Assembly: GCA_016713275.1 (NCBI GenBank)
Contig: JADJPL010000008.1
Location: 62,001 to 126,000, forward strand
Length of the DNA: 64,000 nt
Source: Haliscomenobacter sp.
GTDB lineage: Bacteria > Bacteroidota > Bacteroidia > Chitinophagales > Saprospiraceae
Direction of reading: 5' to 3'
The stretch's first letter is position 1; every line of letters begins with the position of its first letter. Positions 25,130 through 34,996 of this stretch are shown piece by piece. The translations under genes and the position numbers were made by a program. Below the pieces are notes generated by a model. The model searched no databases. It had not been told where the DNA came from and worked only from the letters and a program-made list of their open reading frames with translations.

Positions 25130-26851
25130 TTAGTTGGCTTTTCTAAGCATTTTTCCCCAACGCCCGTTTTGGATCTTGCCCTGGGCAATCGCCGGGTTCC
25201 CATTCAGAATCACCCAATCCATCCCGGTGGCGAGTTGGAACGGGTCGTCATACCGGGTGTTTTCCCGCAACGCAGATGGATCGAATACCAGGATGTCCGC
25301 TTTTTTCCCGGGCGCCAGCATTCCGCGGTTGGACAAGCCCATGGTTTGGGCGGGCAGCCCGGTCATTTTGCGGATGGCTTCTCCCAGGGGGAATGCTTCT
25401 TGTTTGAGGCTATAGGTCTCGATAACTTTCACAAAACTTCCGTACCCCCGCGGATGGCGCATCGTAGGACTCCCATCGGAGCAAACCATGACGAAAGGAT
25501 CCTGGAGCAAGCGGTTTTGCAACGCTTCGTCCATCACGAAATAGGCTGCGGATGCGCCGCCTGGGCCGATGTCCAGCAATACCTCCTCGAAAGGTTTCCC
25601 CTGGGTTGCTGCAAGCTGGGCCAGGGTTTGGCCTGCATAGGGCTTGGTTCCAAACAAGGTGGCTTCCGGACCATTCCTCGCCTGGACTTTGGTTTTTAAA
25701 TAAGCGAGCAGTTCTTCCCGTCGTTGCGTAACAACCGACGCGTACTCGTTGGGCGGTTTTGCCCAGGTGGGAAACACGATGCCAATGCCGGTGTAACTGG
25801 CCGTGTATGGGTATACATCCGCCGTTACGGAGAAGGGCTTGTTCGCCTGCCGGGCTGAGTCCAAAAGCGTGAGGACCTCCAATGCCCTGGGCGCTCCTTT
25901 GCCGTATACGGCTTTCAGGTGAGAAGCCTGTACATTGCAAAACCGGCCTTGCCGAAGCAACTCCCGGAGGGAATTGTCCAATGCCTCGTCATCCTCGTTG
26001 CGCATATGACTGGTGATCAAGCCTTTGTTTTTGCCAACCACCTTAGCCAGTTCGACAAGTTCGCGCTCCGGAGCATAGAGCCCGGGAGTATATTCCAGAC
26101 CGGTGCTCAATCCGAATGCGCCTTGATCCATGGCCTTCTGGAGCAGCCCGGCCATTTGGAGGATCTCTGTTTCGGTTGGATCCGGCTTGTACCCGATCCC
26201 GCTAAGCGCCCGAAGCGTGCCATGGCCTGCGAACATCCCGATGTTCACACCGGGCTCTGCAGCAGAAGCTTTTTCTATCCAGACGCCAAGGTCCTCTTCC
26301 GGACTCGCCCCATCCTGGCCGAGGAAAATGGTGGTCACACCCTGGGCAAGGAAATTGGCGAATTCGGGCGTTTCCAAAGGGTCGCCATGCGCGTGGGTAT
26401 CGATAAAACCCGGACAAACCACTTTGCCCCGGGCGTCTATAACCGTTTTGGCCCTAACCTTCCCCGGAGCAACCCAGCCGATATACCGGATCTCATCCCC
26501 CCGTACCAGCACATCTGCTTTCCGGGAAATAGTATCCAGCCCATTCCATACCGTCCCCCCCTGTATCCAGAGATCTGCCAAAGCGCCTTCCTTTTCGTGG
26601 TATGCCCGAAACGCCTGGGTTTGCTCCCGCATACACCCGGAAAACCATCCCACGAGGATCAAAAGCAGAACAAGCACCGGGAGACGGGGGACGGCGGACG
26701 GGAGACGGCCGACGGGGGACGGGAGACGGTGGACGGGGGACGGGAAACGGCCGGCGGGGAACGGGAGACGGCCGACGGGAGACGGGAAACGGGGGACAGC
26801 CGACAGGGGGGTGTCGACAGGACATGGCAAGGTGTTCGATACAACAAGCAT
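25130..26851 (-). CDS. D-aminoacylase-type lipoprotein amidohydrolase with a 7-residue-repeat N-terminus
   Basis: 573 residues from the ATG at 26851; a TTG nine codons upstream is an alternative. Residues ~15-58 are an array-encoded repeat (SPVGRLP, FPAGRFP, SPVHRLP, SAVPRLP), followed by the signal core VLVLLLILVGWFSGC with a lipobox Cys. The catalytic part has FIDTHAHGD (first metal His pair), SHMRNEDDEALDN, VQASHLKAVYG and CSDGSPTMRHPRGYGSF, all characteristic of N-acyl-D-amino-acid deacylases. It probably hydrolyses N-acyl-D-amino acids or related peptides at the envelope. The array lies between start and signal peptide but keeps frame. Confidence 0.92.
   Translation of the reverse strand: MLVVSNTLPCPVDTPLSAVPRFPSPVGRLPFPAGRFPSPVHRLPSPVGRLPSAVPRLPVLVLLLILVGWFSGCMREQTQAFRAYHEKEGALADLWIQGGTVWNGLDTISRKADVLVRGDEIRYIGWVAPGKVRAKTVIDARGKVVCPGFIDTHAHGDPLETPEFANFLAQGVTTIFLGQDGASPEEDLGVWIEKASAAEPGVNIGMFAGHGTLRALSGIGYKPDPTETEILQMAGLLQKAMDQGAFGLSTGLEYTPGLYAPERELVELAKVVGKNKGLITSHMRNEDDEALDNSLRELLRQGRFCNVQASHLKAVYGKGAPRALEVLTLLDSARQANKPFSVTADVYPYTASYTGIGIVFPTWAKPPNEYASVVTQRREELLAYLKTKVQARNGPEATLFGTKPYAGQTLAQLAATQGKPFEEVLLDIGPGGASAAYFVMDEALQNRLLQDPFVMVCSDGSPTMRHPRGYGSFVKVIETYSLKQEAFPLGEAIRKMTGLPAQTMGLSNRGMLAPGKKADILVFDPSALRENTRYDDPFQLATGMDWVILNGNPAIAQGKIQNGRWGKMLRKAN
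26676..26812. repeat. GGGAGACGG-type heptamer array inside the D-aminoacylase 5' region
   Basis: Words GGGAGAC, GGCCGAC, GGGGGAC and GGTGGAC follow with 7-bp spacing. In the minus-strand gene they encode heptapeptide repeats upstream of the lipoprotein signal. This parallels the sulfatase at 16785. Confidence 0.88.
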
Positions 26852-26885
26852 ATTGAAATATAAAAAACAGACAATCAATTTAATA

Positions 26886-26942
26886 GTCCACCGTCTACCG
26901 TCCCCGTCCCCCGTCTACCGTCTACCGTCCCCCGTCCACCTC
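26886..26942. repeat. CCGTCTA/CCGTCCC heptamer array
   Basis: CCGTCTA and CCGTCCC words are interleaved. The right end encodes the last residues (GYEVDGGR) and stop codon of adenosine deaminase on the minus strand. It lies between that gene and the D-aminoacylase gene. Confidence 0.85.
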
Positions 26943-27929
26943 GTATCCTTTCACCAACGCCTCGCGCAGTCGGGCTTTGGTCGGTTCATCGGCGAAGGCG
27001 GCATCCAGGGCGTTGAGGTTGCAATGCAGAAAATGGCCCTCTTCCCAGCCGAAAGTCCGGTGCAGGATCTGGTATTCCTCGCTCAGGGTGGTGTTGGAAA
27101 TGGCCCGTCCATCGGTGTTGACGCTGAGAGAGACCCCATGGCGGAACAACTGATCGATGCTGTGCTCGGGAAACGAGGGGAATACCCGGGTCATGATATT
27201 GCTGCTTGGGCATACTTCCAGGTGAATATGGCGCTGTTTCAGGGTTGGGATCAAATCCGGATCCTCGATACTGCGGACTCCATGCCCGATCCGCTGGGGA
27301 GCGATCTTTTCCAGGGTTTCCCAGACGCTTTCCGCGCCCCTGGCTTCCCCTGCGTGCGCGGTGCAAAGAATACCATGCTCGCGAACAAAGCGGAACGCTT
27401 CCAGGTGCTGGTCCAGGGAGTGGGCCGCCTCGTCTGCGGCAATGTCAAACCCTGCGACCAAAGACCCCTGGAAGTCCCTTGCCAGTTGGGCGGTTTCCAT
27501 GCTTTGCGCGGCGTCGTAGTGCCGGAGCGTGCAAAGAATCAGCCGGGCCTCCACGCCGGTATGGACGATGGCTTCGCTCATGGCACTTTCCACGTGAGAC
27601 ACCACCTCCCAGGGGCTTAGTCCGCCCTGGGTATGCTCCAAAGGGGCAAAGCGGATCTCGGCGTACAGAATGCGGTCTTTGCGCAACTGATCAAACAAGT
27701 CAAACGTCACCAGCCGCAATTGCTCGGAGGTCTGCATCAGACGGATGCCTTCCAGGGCGCGAAGCAAGTAATCGGGCAGTCCGGCAGCATCCGCCGGGGC
27801 GACAAACCGCCGCAGGTATTCCTCCTGGTCAATGCCGCCTTCGAGCAAATGGACAACCTCCCGGCTCAGGGAGCAGTCCAGGTGGAGATGCAGTTCGACC
27901 TTGGGAAGGTGTTGAAACGAAAGAGCCAT
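26922..27929 (-). CDS. add: Adenosine deaminase
   Basis: 335 residues. Converts (deoxy)adenosine to (deoxy)inosine in the cytoplasm for purine salvage. Zn-binding His pair in LPKVELHLHLDCSLS, catalytic HAGE in CTAHAGEARG, and IGHGVRSIEDPDL with third His. The metal Asp lies in SVNTDGRAISNTTLSEEY; the second Asp of the eukaryotic TDDP is Gly here, as in many bacterial enzymes. Length and motifs are normal. It faces leftward into a heptamer array, followed by the D-aminoacylase gene in the same direction. Confidence 0.94.
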   Translation of the reverse strand: MALSFQHLPKVELHLHLDCSLSREVVHLLEGGIDQEEYLRRFVAPADAAGLPDYLLRALEGIRLMQTSEQLRLVTFDLFDQLRKDRILYAEIRFAPLEHTQGGLSPWEVVSHVESAMSEAIVHTGVEARLILCTLRHYDAAQSMETAQLARDFQGSLVAGFDIAADEAAHSLDQHLEAFRFVREHGILCTAHAGEARGAESVWETLEKIAPQRIGHGVRSIEDPDLIPTLKQRHIHLEVCPSSNIMTRVFPSFPEHSIDQLFRHGVSLSVNTDGRAISNTTLSEEYQILHRTFGWEEGHFLHCNLNALDAAFADEPTKARLREALVKGYEVDGGR

Positions 27930-28283
27930 GAACGCCAGGGGGTTTGCGCGCTACCCTATCGGGACATGCCCCGGTAGCCGGTTAAAAAATTAAAGGTAAA
28001 AAAAAGTTGGATGGGAAACCGATTCAAATAGGCAATTAAAAACACTACCAAATCGAATAATATTTCAACTCAAACTTGTTTTTAGAATAAAAATTGGACC
28101 TTTCGTCCTGCAAATGAAATTCTTCTTTAAAAAAGCCCTTTACGGGGAAACGGATGCCCCTGCACCGTTCGGCTCCAACTTTTATTCTGTTGCTTTCCTT
28201 TGTCGTTCTGTGGTTATTTTCCTAATCTCGCTTCTCATAGATCAACCACCCATTACCGCACCTGAAAGGCAAGCAACCTAATT
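27930..28283. other. Intergenic region between add and the permease
   Basis: An AT-rich, divergent promoter region of about 350 bp. Near its left end are CCGGTAGCC (27970s) and a weak hairpin with GCTACCCTATCGGG. No tandem arrays are present. A 55-codon frame at 28114-28281 is listed separately. Confidence 0.5.
28114..28281 (+). CDS. Possible 55-residue single-pass membrane peptide
   Basis: MKFFFKKALYGETDAPAPFG is followed by an apolar stretch (FYSVAFLCRSVVIFLISLLI) and ends 2 bp before the permease start. Basic N-terminus plus one helix would suit a small membrane protein or upstream leader. There are no homologues in memory, and it may be fortuitous. Confidence 0.3.
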   Translation: MKFFFKKALYGETDAPAPFGSNFYSVAFLCRSVVIFLISLLIDQPPITAPERQAT

Positions 28284-29709
28284 ATGAATACGCCCAACGC
28301 AAACACCTCTTCGCTCGACCGGTCGATCGGTTTAAACCTGGCTATTATCCTGATGATCAGCTCCATCATCGGCTCCGGTGTATTTAAGAAAGTGGCGCCG
28401 ATGACGGCGGAACTGCAGTCGCCCACCTGGGTGCTCCTGGCCTGGGTAGTTGCTGGGCTGGTTTCCCTGGCAGGCGCCTTGTCGGTAGCCGAGTTGTCCG
28501 GACAGATCGCCGATTCCGGGGGGCCCTATGTTTTTCTTCGGGAAATCTACGGAAAGACCCTGGCCTACTTTTTTGGGTGGGGCAACTTCGCGGTAATCCG
28601 GACGGCCTCTATTGCGTCGCTGGCCTTTGTCTTTGCCGAGTCGGTGCATGCGCTTTTCCCCCTTGCCCGAAGCGGGTCCCGGGTTGGCATCCCTACACAT
28701 TGGGGGGATTTATCCCTTTGCCAACCTGGGCGTTAAAGCCCTGGCGATGGGGTTGATCCTGTTCCTTACCCTGGTCAATTACCGGGGGCTCCGTTACGGC
28801 AGCCTGGTTAGCCGGTATGCCACCTCCACGGTAGTAGCCAGTTTGGTGGTGATCGTGCTGCTTGGGGTATTTGGAGGCTCCGGGAAATGGACCAACATCA
28901 GTGTGGAACTGCCCACCTTTCAGGCAATCCAGGGAGACACGTTTGGATTTATTGCCGTTTTCTTTTCCGCTATGCTGTCTGCATTCTGGGCTTATGAAGG
29001 ATGGATCACCCTCAGCTTTATAGGTGGAGAAATCCGGAATCCCTACCGAAACCTGCCGCTGGCTATCCTGTTCGGGATGCTGGGCGTCATCGCCATCTAC
29101 CTTTCCGTCAACTTCGCCTACCATCTCGTGCTTCCGGCAGAAGACCTGGTCGCAGTGCACGAAGCGCAAAACAAAGTAGCCGCCATTGCGGTAGTAGAAC
29201 GGATTATAGGGCCTGTCGGCACGCTGTTAATCGCGGGGTTGATTATCATTTCCACTTTTGGGTGCACCAACACGACGATCCTTATGTCGGCCCGGCTCAT
29301 TTTCAAGATGGCTCAAAACGGGGAGTTTTTTAATTCGGCGGGGAAGGTGCATCCCAAATTCCATACTCCCGGGAGCGCGTTGCTGATCCAGGGATTTTGG
29401 TGTTGCGTGTTGGTTATGTCCGGCAGTTTCGACCAGCTCACCGATATGCTGATCTTTGCTTCGTTTATTTTTTACGGGCTTTGCGCCTACGGCGTGTTTG
29501 TGTTGCGCAAGCGGAACGGAGGCCCGCCTGCCACGTACAAGGTCCCGCTGTATCCGGTGCTGCCCGCCTTGTTCGTCGTGTTCTGCGTCGTGTTGCTGGC
29601 GATCACCCTGTACAACCGGCCGGGCGAATCCACGGTAGGGATTGCGCTGATCCTGACCGGGGCGCCGTTTTATTACTTTTGGAAAAAACGCGCCCGTACT
29701 CAGGCCTGA
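28284..29709 (+). CDS. APC-superfamily amino-acid permease, frameshift near 28660
   Basis: About 475 residues with twelve membrane helices. Helix 1 carries the substrate motif IGSGVFKKVAP, and the frame continues to VHALFPL, where the C-run at 28658-28662 has one base too many (or two too few). The second frame resumes PEAGPGLASLHIGGIYPFAN and runs through FWAYEGWITLSFIGGEIRNP, typical of LAT/YcaM-like exchangers. It transports or exchanges amino acids across the inner membrane; specificity is unknown. Its last bases overlap the convergent HMG-CoA synthase gene by 10 bp. Confidence 0.9.
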
Positions 29710-31268
29710 AGAATCAGATCCGTTTTTTTCTCGAATTGCCAGCCATACGTTCTGGCGCCGGTGTAATTCCCCGGCTCCTGGTTCACGGTATCCAGAAAGA
29801 ACTCTCCGCTGACGCCGCCTACGCTTTCCTGGAGCGTTTTGCGGTGCAACCCTTCGTAGGTCGCGTAATCGATAGGCAAGCGTTCGGAAAGGCGGTCCAT
29901 CAGCTTCCATTGAGCGGCCACCTCTTTCCATTGGGGCTGTACCTCCCCTTCAAATACTTTGGATTTGGACCCGCTGCCATAGCCAAAAAACCCGATGCGG
30001 CGGCCTTCCAGCGCAACGCCTTCTTTTAAGTCGGCTTCCAGCGTACTGACGAGGGCCAGGAAAATGGAAGATGTATACATGTTGCCCACCAGAGAAGATG
30101 CCCGCTCGCTTTTTTCTATTTTCTCCTGTACATAATTGCGGTACGACTTCGTCTTGGTGATCGCCCGCAAAAACTGGCCATACGCCTCCTGATAGGCTTC
30201 GTCGGAAGAAAAATCTTCGGCGATGGGTTGGGCAAAAGCTACCTCGCTTTGGATTTCAGCCCAGTTACCGGACTTCAGGGCCTCCTCGAAAAAGACCTCT
30301 GAGAACATCCTTCTGGCCTGAAACGCGTACGGCAAATGGAAGGCCAGGCGGCTCCACCGCTCGGTGACAGGAGTTCCTTCAGGAGCGCCGTTCGCTTTAG
30401 CAAAAGAACGGAGGGCTTCCCGGATCCGATCCTGATAACACTGATTGGAGTACGGCCCATCAAACATGGGCGTTTCTTTGTGCACCAGAATTTCGGGCTC
30501 ATTGCTGTCTAAAAATCCTTCCACTCCAATACTATGAGGTATCTGAGCCAGGATACTCTCCGGAGAGACATGCTCCAGGCCCGCCAATTTAAGAACCTCA
30601 GCCACAATTTGGGTTTTGGAGAACGGGCGTACCGGCTTAAAGAAATCGTGCACGCTCCGGGTAGCCACGCCCCAGTTTCCGTCGATAGCTAACAAGCGAG
30701 GCTGCTGACGCACCAGCACAGCGACGGCGCCTGCGCCCTGAGTGTATTCCCCACCAGACCCCAGCTCGTACTTCGCCACGTCCGAACTCACGACAATTCC
30801 GATCCGGTCCTGCCCTGCCCGTACCCAATCCAGGGTGTTTTGCAGCGCATCTACGGCGCCGATGCAGGCAAACGTCAGATCGACTACATCGCATTCAAGG
30901 AAACAATCCGCCCCATATTCCCGGGAAAAATACTGCGTCAGCATATCGACGACATAGGAAGCCGTCGGCTTCGATCCATCGACAGCGCTTTCGGTGCCCA
31001 TATAGATACGCCCGATTTGGCGCGGATCCAGCCGGTTGCGGAGGAGTAGCTCCAGGACCGCATTCGCCGCCATCGTTGCCGGATCTTCGTGCACATCCGG
31101 AAAAGACATGGCCTGAAGCCCCAGGCCATCCCGCAGCTTTCCAAAATCGTACCCCCGGGCATTGGCCAGCGCATCCATCGGAAGATAGATCCTGGGAATA
31201 TATACGGCCAGATCATCGATCCCAACTTTACCCATACCGGTTTGAAGAGTTGCTTTGCTCATTGTCAT
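29700..31268 (-). CDS. Hydroxymethylglutaryl-CoA synthase family protein
   Basis: 522 residues from the ATG at 31268; an ATG two codons downstream is an alternative. Thiolase-fold features: KVGIDDLAVYIPRIYLPMDA, catalytic Cys in VDLTFACIGAVDALQN, Glu in YMGTESAVDGSKPTAS, and GFFGYGSGSKSKVFEGEV near the C-terminus, the HMGS Gly-rich loop. It condenses acetyl-CoA with acetoacetyl-CoA, the second step of the mevalonate route, which many Bacteroidota of the Saprospiria/Flavobacteriia use. It is longer than typical bacterial HMGS (~390-460), with an insert near residues 320-400. No other mevalonate gene is nearby. Confidence 0.9.
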   Translation of the reverse strand: MTMSKATLQTGMGKVGIDDLAVYIPRIYLPMDALANARGYDFGKLRDGLGLQAMSFPDVHEDPATMAANAVLELLLRNRLDPRQIGRIYMGTESAVDGSKPTASYVVDMLTQYFSREYGADCFLECDVVDLTFACIGAVDALQNTLDWVRAGQDRIGIVVSSDVAKYELGSGGEYTQGAGAVAVLVRQQPRLLAIDGNWGVATRSVHDFFKPVRPFSKTQIVAEVLKLAGLEHVSPESILAQIPHSIGVEGFLDSNEPEILVHKETPMFDGPYSNQCYQDRIREALRSFAKANGAPEGTPVTERWSRLAFHLPYAFQARRMFSEVFFEEALKSGNWAEIQSEVAFAQPIAEDFSSDEAYQEAYGQFLRAITKTKSYRNYVQEKIEKSERASSLVGNMYTSSIFLALVSTLEADLKEGVALEGRRIGFFGYGSGSKSKVFEGEVQPQWKEVAAQWKLMDRLSERLPIDYATYEGLHRKTLQESVGGVSGEFFLDTVNQEPGNYTGARTYGWQFEKKTDLILQA

Positions 31269-31396
31269 GTGAAAATGAATTGCCAAAGGTAGGCGGGAAA
31301 AAAGTAATTACGAGTAAATAATTGAATGACTTATGGCACTAACACCGGTTTTTCTTTTGTTTAAAAAGATTGCTGGCACAACCTGTGCAAAAAATC

Positions 31397-31404
31397 TAAT
31401 TTTG
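31397..31404 (+). promoter_or_regulatory. Bacteroidota -7 promoter box
   Basis: TAATTTTG fits TAnnTTTG, 21 bp before the start codon of the DUF6340 lipoprotein. The upstream -33 element is not clear. Confidence 0.5.
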
Positions 31405-31425
31405 AGCGACCAAAACCGAAAACCC

Positions 31426-32477
31426 ATGAAAAGGATCTTTTTGCTCCCCGCGCTCGCCGTTCTGGCGATCCTGAGTTCCTGCAGCACCAGCCAGACCATG
31501 CTGGAAGTATTACAGCCTTCCCAGATCGTACTGCCCGAACATATCACGTCTATTGCTACTGTTGATCGCAGCAAACCGGAAAAGGGGTTTGCCAATGTGG
31601 TTGAAGGCCTGTTCAGCGGCGAATCGATTGGGCAAGATCGCGAAGGCCGCCGGCGCGCCCAGCTTGGCCTCACGGAAGCCCTGTCCAGAACCCCCCGTTT
31701 TTCCGTAAAAACAACGTCGATAGAAATGAGCGGTTCCAAAAACGGCGCCAATATGATGCCGCCCCTGCCCTGGTCTGAAATCGAATCCATCTGCAAACGC
31801 TACGATGCGCAGGCAGTAGCCGCGATCGAATCGTTCGACACCAACACCGATGTGGCGTATTCTACCAGCACGACCAAGCACAAGGAAAAAGACGGAACCA
31901 CGACTACCAAAGTTTCCTATACCGCCCGGCGCAACCTGCGCGTCTATGTAGGCTGGAGGCTGTACGACCCGAAAGCCCGCGTCGTACAGGACGAAACGGT
32001 GATCTCCGAATTCGATGAAGATACGGGATATGGAAGCACCCAGGAGGCGGCAACCAAAACCTGCGTAGCTTGTACGACGCTACCCGGGAACTATCCGAAA
32101 AGATCGGCGAAAAATACGGCATGCGCATTGCTCCAGTCTGGATTACCGTCAGCCGCCCGTTTTATACCACGGCCAAAGGCAGCAGTCAGGAGGCTATGGA
32201 ACGGGCCCACCGCTATGTGCAGTCCGGCGAATGGGAGGAAGCCGCCAAAATCTGGAAAGGATTGATCAATGCGCCGGATCAAAAAATCGCCGGCAGGGCC
32301 GCTCACAACCTCGCGGTGGCTGCCGAACGGATTGGCAACCTTCCCGGAGCGCTGGACTGGGCCAAGAAGGCCTATAACCAGTATGGAAACAAAGCCAGCC
32401 AAAGCTACATCTACACCCTGGAACAACGCATTGCCGACCAGGACCGCCTGAATTATCAGCTCAAAGCCCGGACCTAA
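31426..32477 (+). CDS. DUF6340-type lipoprotein, frameshift at 32056-32059
   Basis: ATG 31426 gives a lipoprotein signal (FLLPALAVLAILSSCSTSQT) with lipobox Cys. The N-terminal domain includes ITSIATVDRSKPEKGFANVV, then a central region with NLRVYVGWRLYDPKARVVQD. The A-run 32056-32059 is one base short; correcting it yields ATKNLRSLYDATRELSEKIG and the C-terminal tetratricopeptide-like helices (AMERAHRYVQSGEWEEAAKI, GNLPGALDWAKKAYNQYGNK). About 350 residues. It is anchored in the outer or inner membrane with unknown function. It converges with the surface protein gene, 3 bp apart. Confidence 0.8.
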
Positions 32478-32480
32478 CCG

Positions 32481-34078
32481 CTAGCGTACAAGGGTGACTT
32501 CCCCCTGTATGCGCCGGTCTTTCCCATCGTCCATCCGGAGGATGGCCTGGTAGACGTACAGCCCAGGGGAAAGCGGTTTGTCCTTGTTTCTGCCGTCCCA
32601 CCCGGAATTGCTGTCGTTGGGGGTCAGATCGGCGCCCTCATACACCAACCCGCCCCAGCGGTCAAATACTTGCAAGCTTTGGATGGAAACCAGTTCCTTT
32701 CCTCCGTATACTGTAAAGAAATCATTCCGCCCATCTCCGTCCGGTGAAAAAGCGGTGGGACGAAAGACCTGGTAGTACTCCAGTTTCAACAAGACCAGGC
32801 TGTCGCAGCCTTCTTTCGACTGGAGGGTAATGGCGTAATTCCCAGGGGAGGTGAATTTCCTTTTACCCACCGGACGAACTCCTGGGAAAATATGGGCCTG
32901 CACGCTGTCGGTTTGTTCCTGCACTGGGGTGAGGTTCAGGCGCACGATGCTGTCGCACCCATTGACGCCTTTGAGCGTGTCCACATATACCCCGGGCCGG
33001 GTAAGTTGCCGCCCGTGAAACGCGAAGATGCTTTCCGGGCAGATCACCCGATGGAGGACGCTTTCCGTCCGGGGCAGGCGGTGCGCATACACCGGGGTGA
33101 CCACGCATCCGTCCTGGTCGGACACCCGGACCTGATAATCCCCCTCACCGGTCTTGACCTCCAGTTCGGGGGCGGTTTCTCCGACAAGGGCCACGCCTTC
33201 CTTAAACCACTGGTACTGCCTGCCGGCAAGGTCCGGCACATTCAGGGTAAAGCCCGATTTGCACGGATTGCCGGAAGCAGCGACCTGGAAGCCGAAGGCT
33301 TCTTCATCCGCCAGTACGAGGTGGTCGAGAAAATAGTACAGGTCGTTCGGGGAGTCTTCAGGTGTGCAATCAGGGCCTATGGCAATGGCATAGATATCGA
33401 CGCTGGGCGTAAGCCGGATTTCCCTCCGTACCCATTCATTTACCCCGGCCGCGGGAACCGATCCCATTTCCATCCAGCCCTGGCCGTTCAAAGGGCATCC
33501 GTAATTGGGGTTGCCGACGCCGAAGGGAAGGTTCTTGCAATCGGGCGTTCCGAAGAACACCACATCTAAAGGCGGCGAATACCGGGCAACCGCGAATCCG
33601 ATATAGAACCGGATCAGGTAGGTCGTTCCGGCTTTCATAGGCCGTTTCAGGCAGGCGCCCGAGTATTCCTTCCAACCGGGCGTAGAGTTGTTGCCAAACC
33701 GGCCGTTGCGGAAGCCAACGCAGCCCTCGCCGTCGGGAAAGGGCAAAGGAGGGGGAAAATTCGGCCAGCCCATCCAGCCGCAGGTGTGGAGGTAGTCGGT
33801 AGTAGCTTCGGAAGCCTGTATCCAGGTTTCGGCGCAGTTCAACTGGCTGCGGTCCACCGGGCAGCACGTCCGCTCCTCCAAAGAGGGATTCGGGATAAGA
33901 GTTCGGGCTTCACAATGCGGCAGGCGCAATCCGGATCGTTAAGGTCGGTGAGGCCGTCGCCGTCGTCGTCGCGGGCGTTTTCACAAATTTCCGGGGCCGG
34001 CGGGGGGAGGTGGAAAAGCCCGCCCAATTGGAAGGGAAATGAAGCGATCCCGATGAGTAGAAACAAAAAGGGCGTCAT
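32481..34078 (-). CDS. Secreted surface protein with gliding-motility-type C-terminal domain, frameshift near 33897
   Basis: The first frame (start 34078) has a signal peptide (FLFLLIGIASFPFQ) and a DDDGDGLTDLNDPDC calcium-type segment, then loses phase near 33897. One base restores CRIVKPEL / IPNPSLEERTCCPVD and the long frame to 32481, about 532 residues. A jelly-roll-like domain includes MKAGTTYLIRFYIGFAV and the repeat GCDSIVRLNLT / GCDSLVLLKLE. The end (FRPTAFSPDGDGRNDFFTVY, LQVFDRWGGLVYEG, WDGRN, LSPGLYVYQAIL) is the gliding-motility-associated C-terminal domain recognised by the type IX secretion system. Function: adhesin or surface structure (inference). Confidence 0.88.
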
Positions 34079-34193
34079 AAAGGGTGTTTTGGGTGCCCCT
34101 GAAAATTACGCCAATTTTTTACATCCTGCATGGCCGGAAAAACCAAATTCCAGGCAAAGGACGGCTGGATTGCCAATTGGAAGCCCCTGTACG

Positions 34194-34273
34194 CACACTA
34201 CTGGACATTTTGGAAAATAGACTTTCCAGGTTTCGGAAACGGCGCCAGGAAAACGAAAATGTCCAGTAGTGTG
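34194..34273. mobile_element. 80-bp miniature insertion with 18-bp perfect inverted ends and 9-bp duplication
   Basis: CACACTACTGGACATTTT at 34194-34211 is repeated in exact inverted form at 34256-34273. The 9-bp direct repeat CCCTGTACG flanks it on both sides (34185-34193 and 34274-34282), the signature of transposition. The 44-bp interior has no coding capacity. Confidence 0.82.
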
Positions 34274-34282
34274 CCCTGTACG

Positions 34283-34942
34283 GCACAGCAATCCGTGTGG
34301 TGCATGGGCATGGGGCCCTGGTGGCAGAGGTTGAGCCGTGCGGCGGAAAAACCAAAACCTGGCCCTGCAATACATACCAACCACGAAGCATTTGGATTTG
34401 GAAGGTTGCAGCCAACCAGAAATTTTTGTCCTTCAAAATCTTGCAGCAACTTTTTAAAAAATTTTAATTACCAGGAATGGCCGGATAAATTTTGTTTCCT
34501 ATCTTTCGCCCGACATAGGGTACTTCCTTTTATTCCGGCGACGGATTGGCGCGCATGGAGACGATCCAACGCCCCCCCCTCCTTTCGAGGGTTATGTCCT
34601 GACCGAAGCTCCTGTGGGCAGGCCTCAACGTTGGCCGGCACACGATCAGGTAGTTTGACTGTACTTTACGCCAAGTTGTATTTGAACGCCATTTGACTTA
34701 ATCGAACCGCATTTTCCCACTGAGATGCCCGGAGTCAAGCCGGGATTCCCAACGTATGGTTTTTGGCTAATGCCGCTGTCAAAAGGACTTAACAGGAACA
34801 AAAACAGAACGCACAACGACTTATTTTTTTTGTGCGCGCACACAGGTTCTAAACCGGCTGGTTTTCCGGCTGCCAGGCGAACCACACGGTCGGGTTAGCC
34901 TTTGTTGTTGGCTTTTTTTTACTAACCTTATAATTTCAAAGT
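34283..34942. other. Long leader region upstream of susC
   Basis: About 660 bp without a credible gene. Hairpins include CCCGG-AGTCAAG-CCGGG (about 34728-34744) and GGCTGGTTTTCCGGCTGCC (about 34857-34875). The region ends in GGCTTTTTTTTACTAACCTT and TAATTTC, a possible -7 element before the susC start. It could be a regulated leader; no known riboswitch or RNA family was recognised. Confidence 0.4.
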
Positions 34943-34996
34943 ATGGTTGAAATACTTAACCAGAGTAGAGCAGGCTTTTTTTTCAACGCCTTGCGC

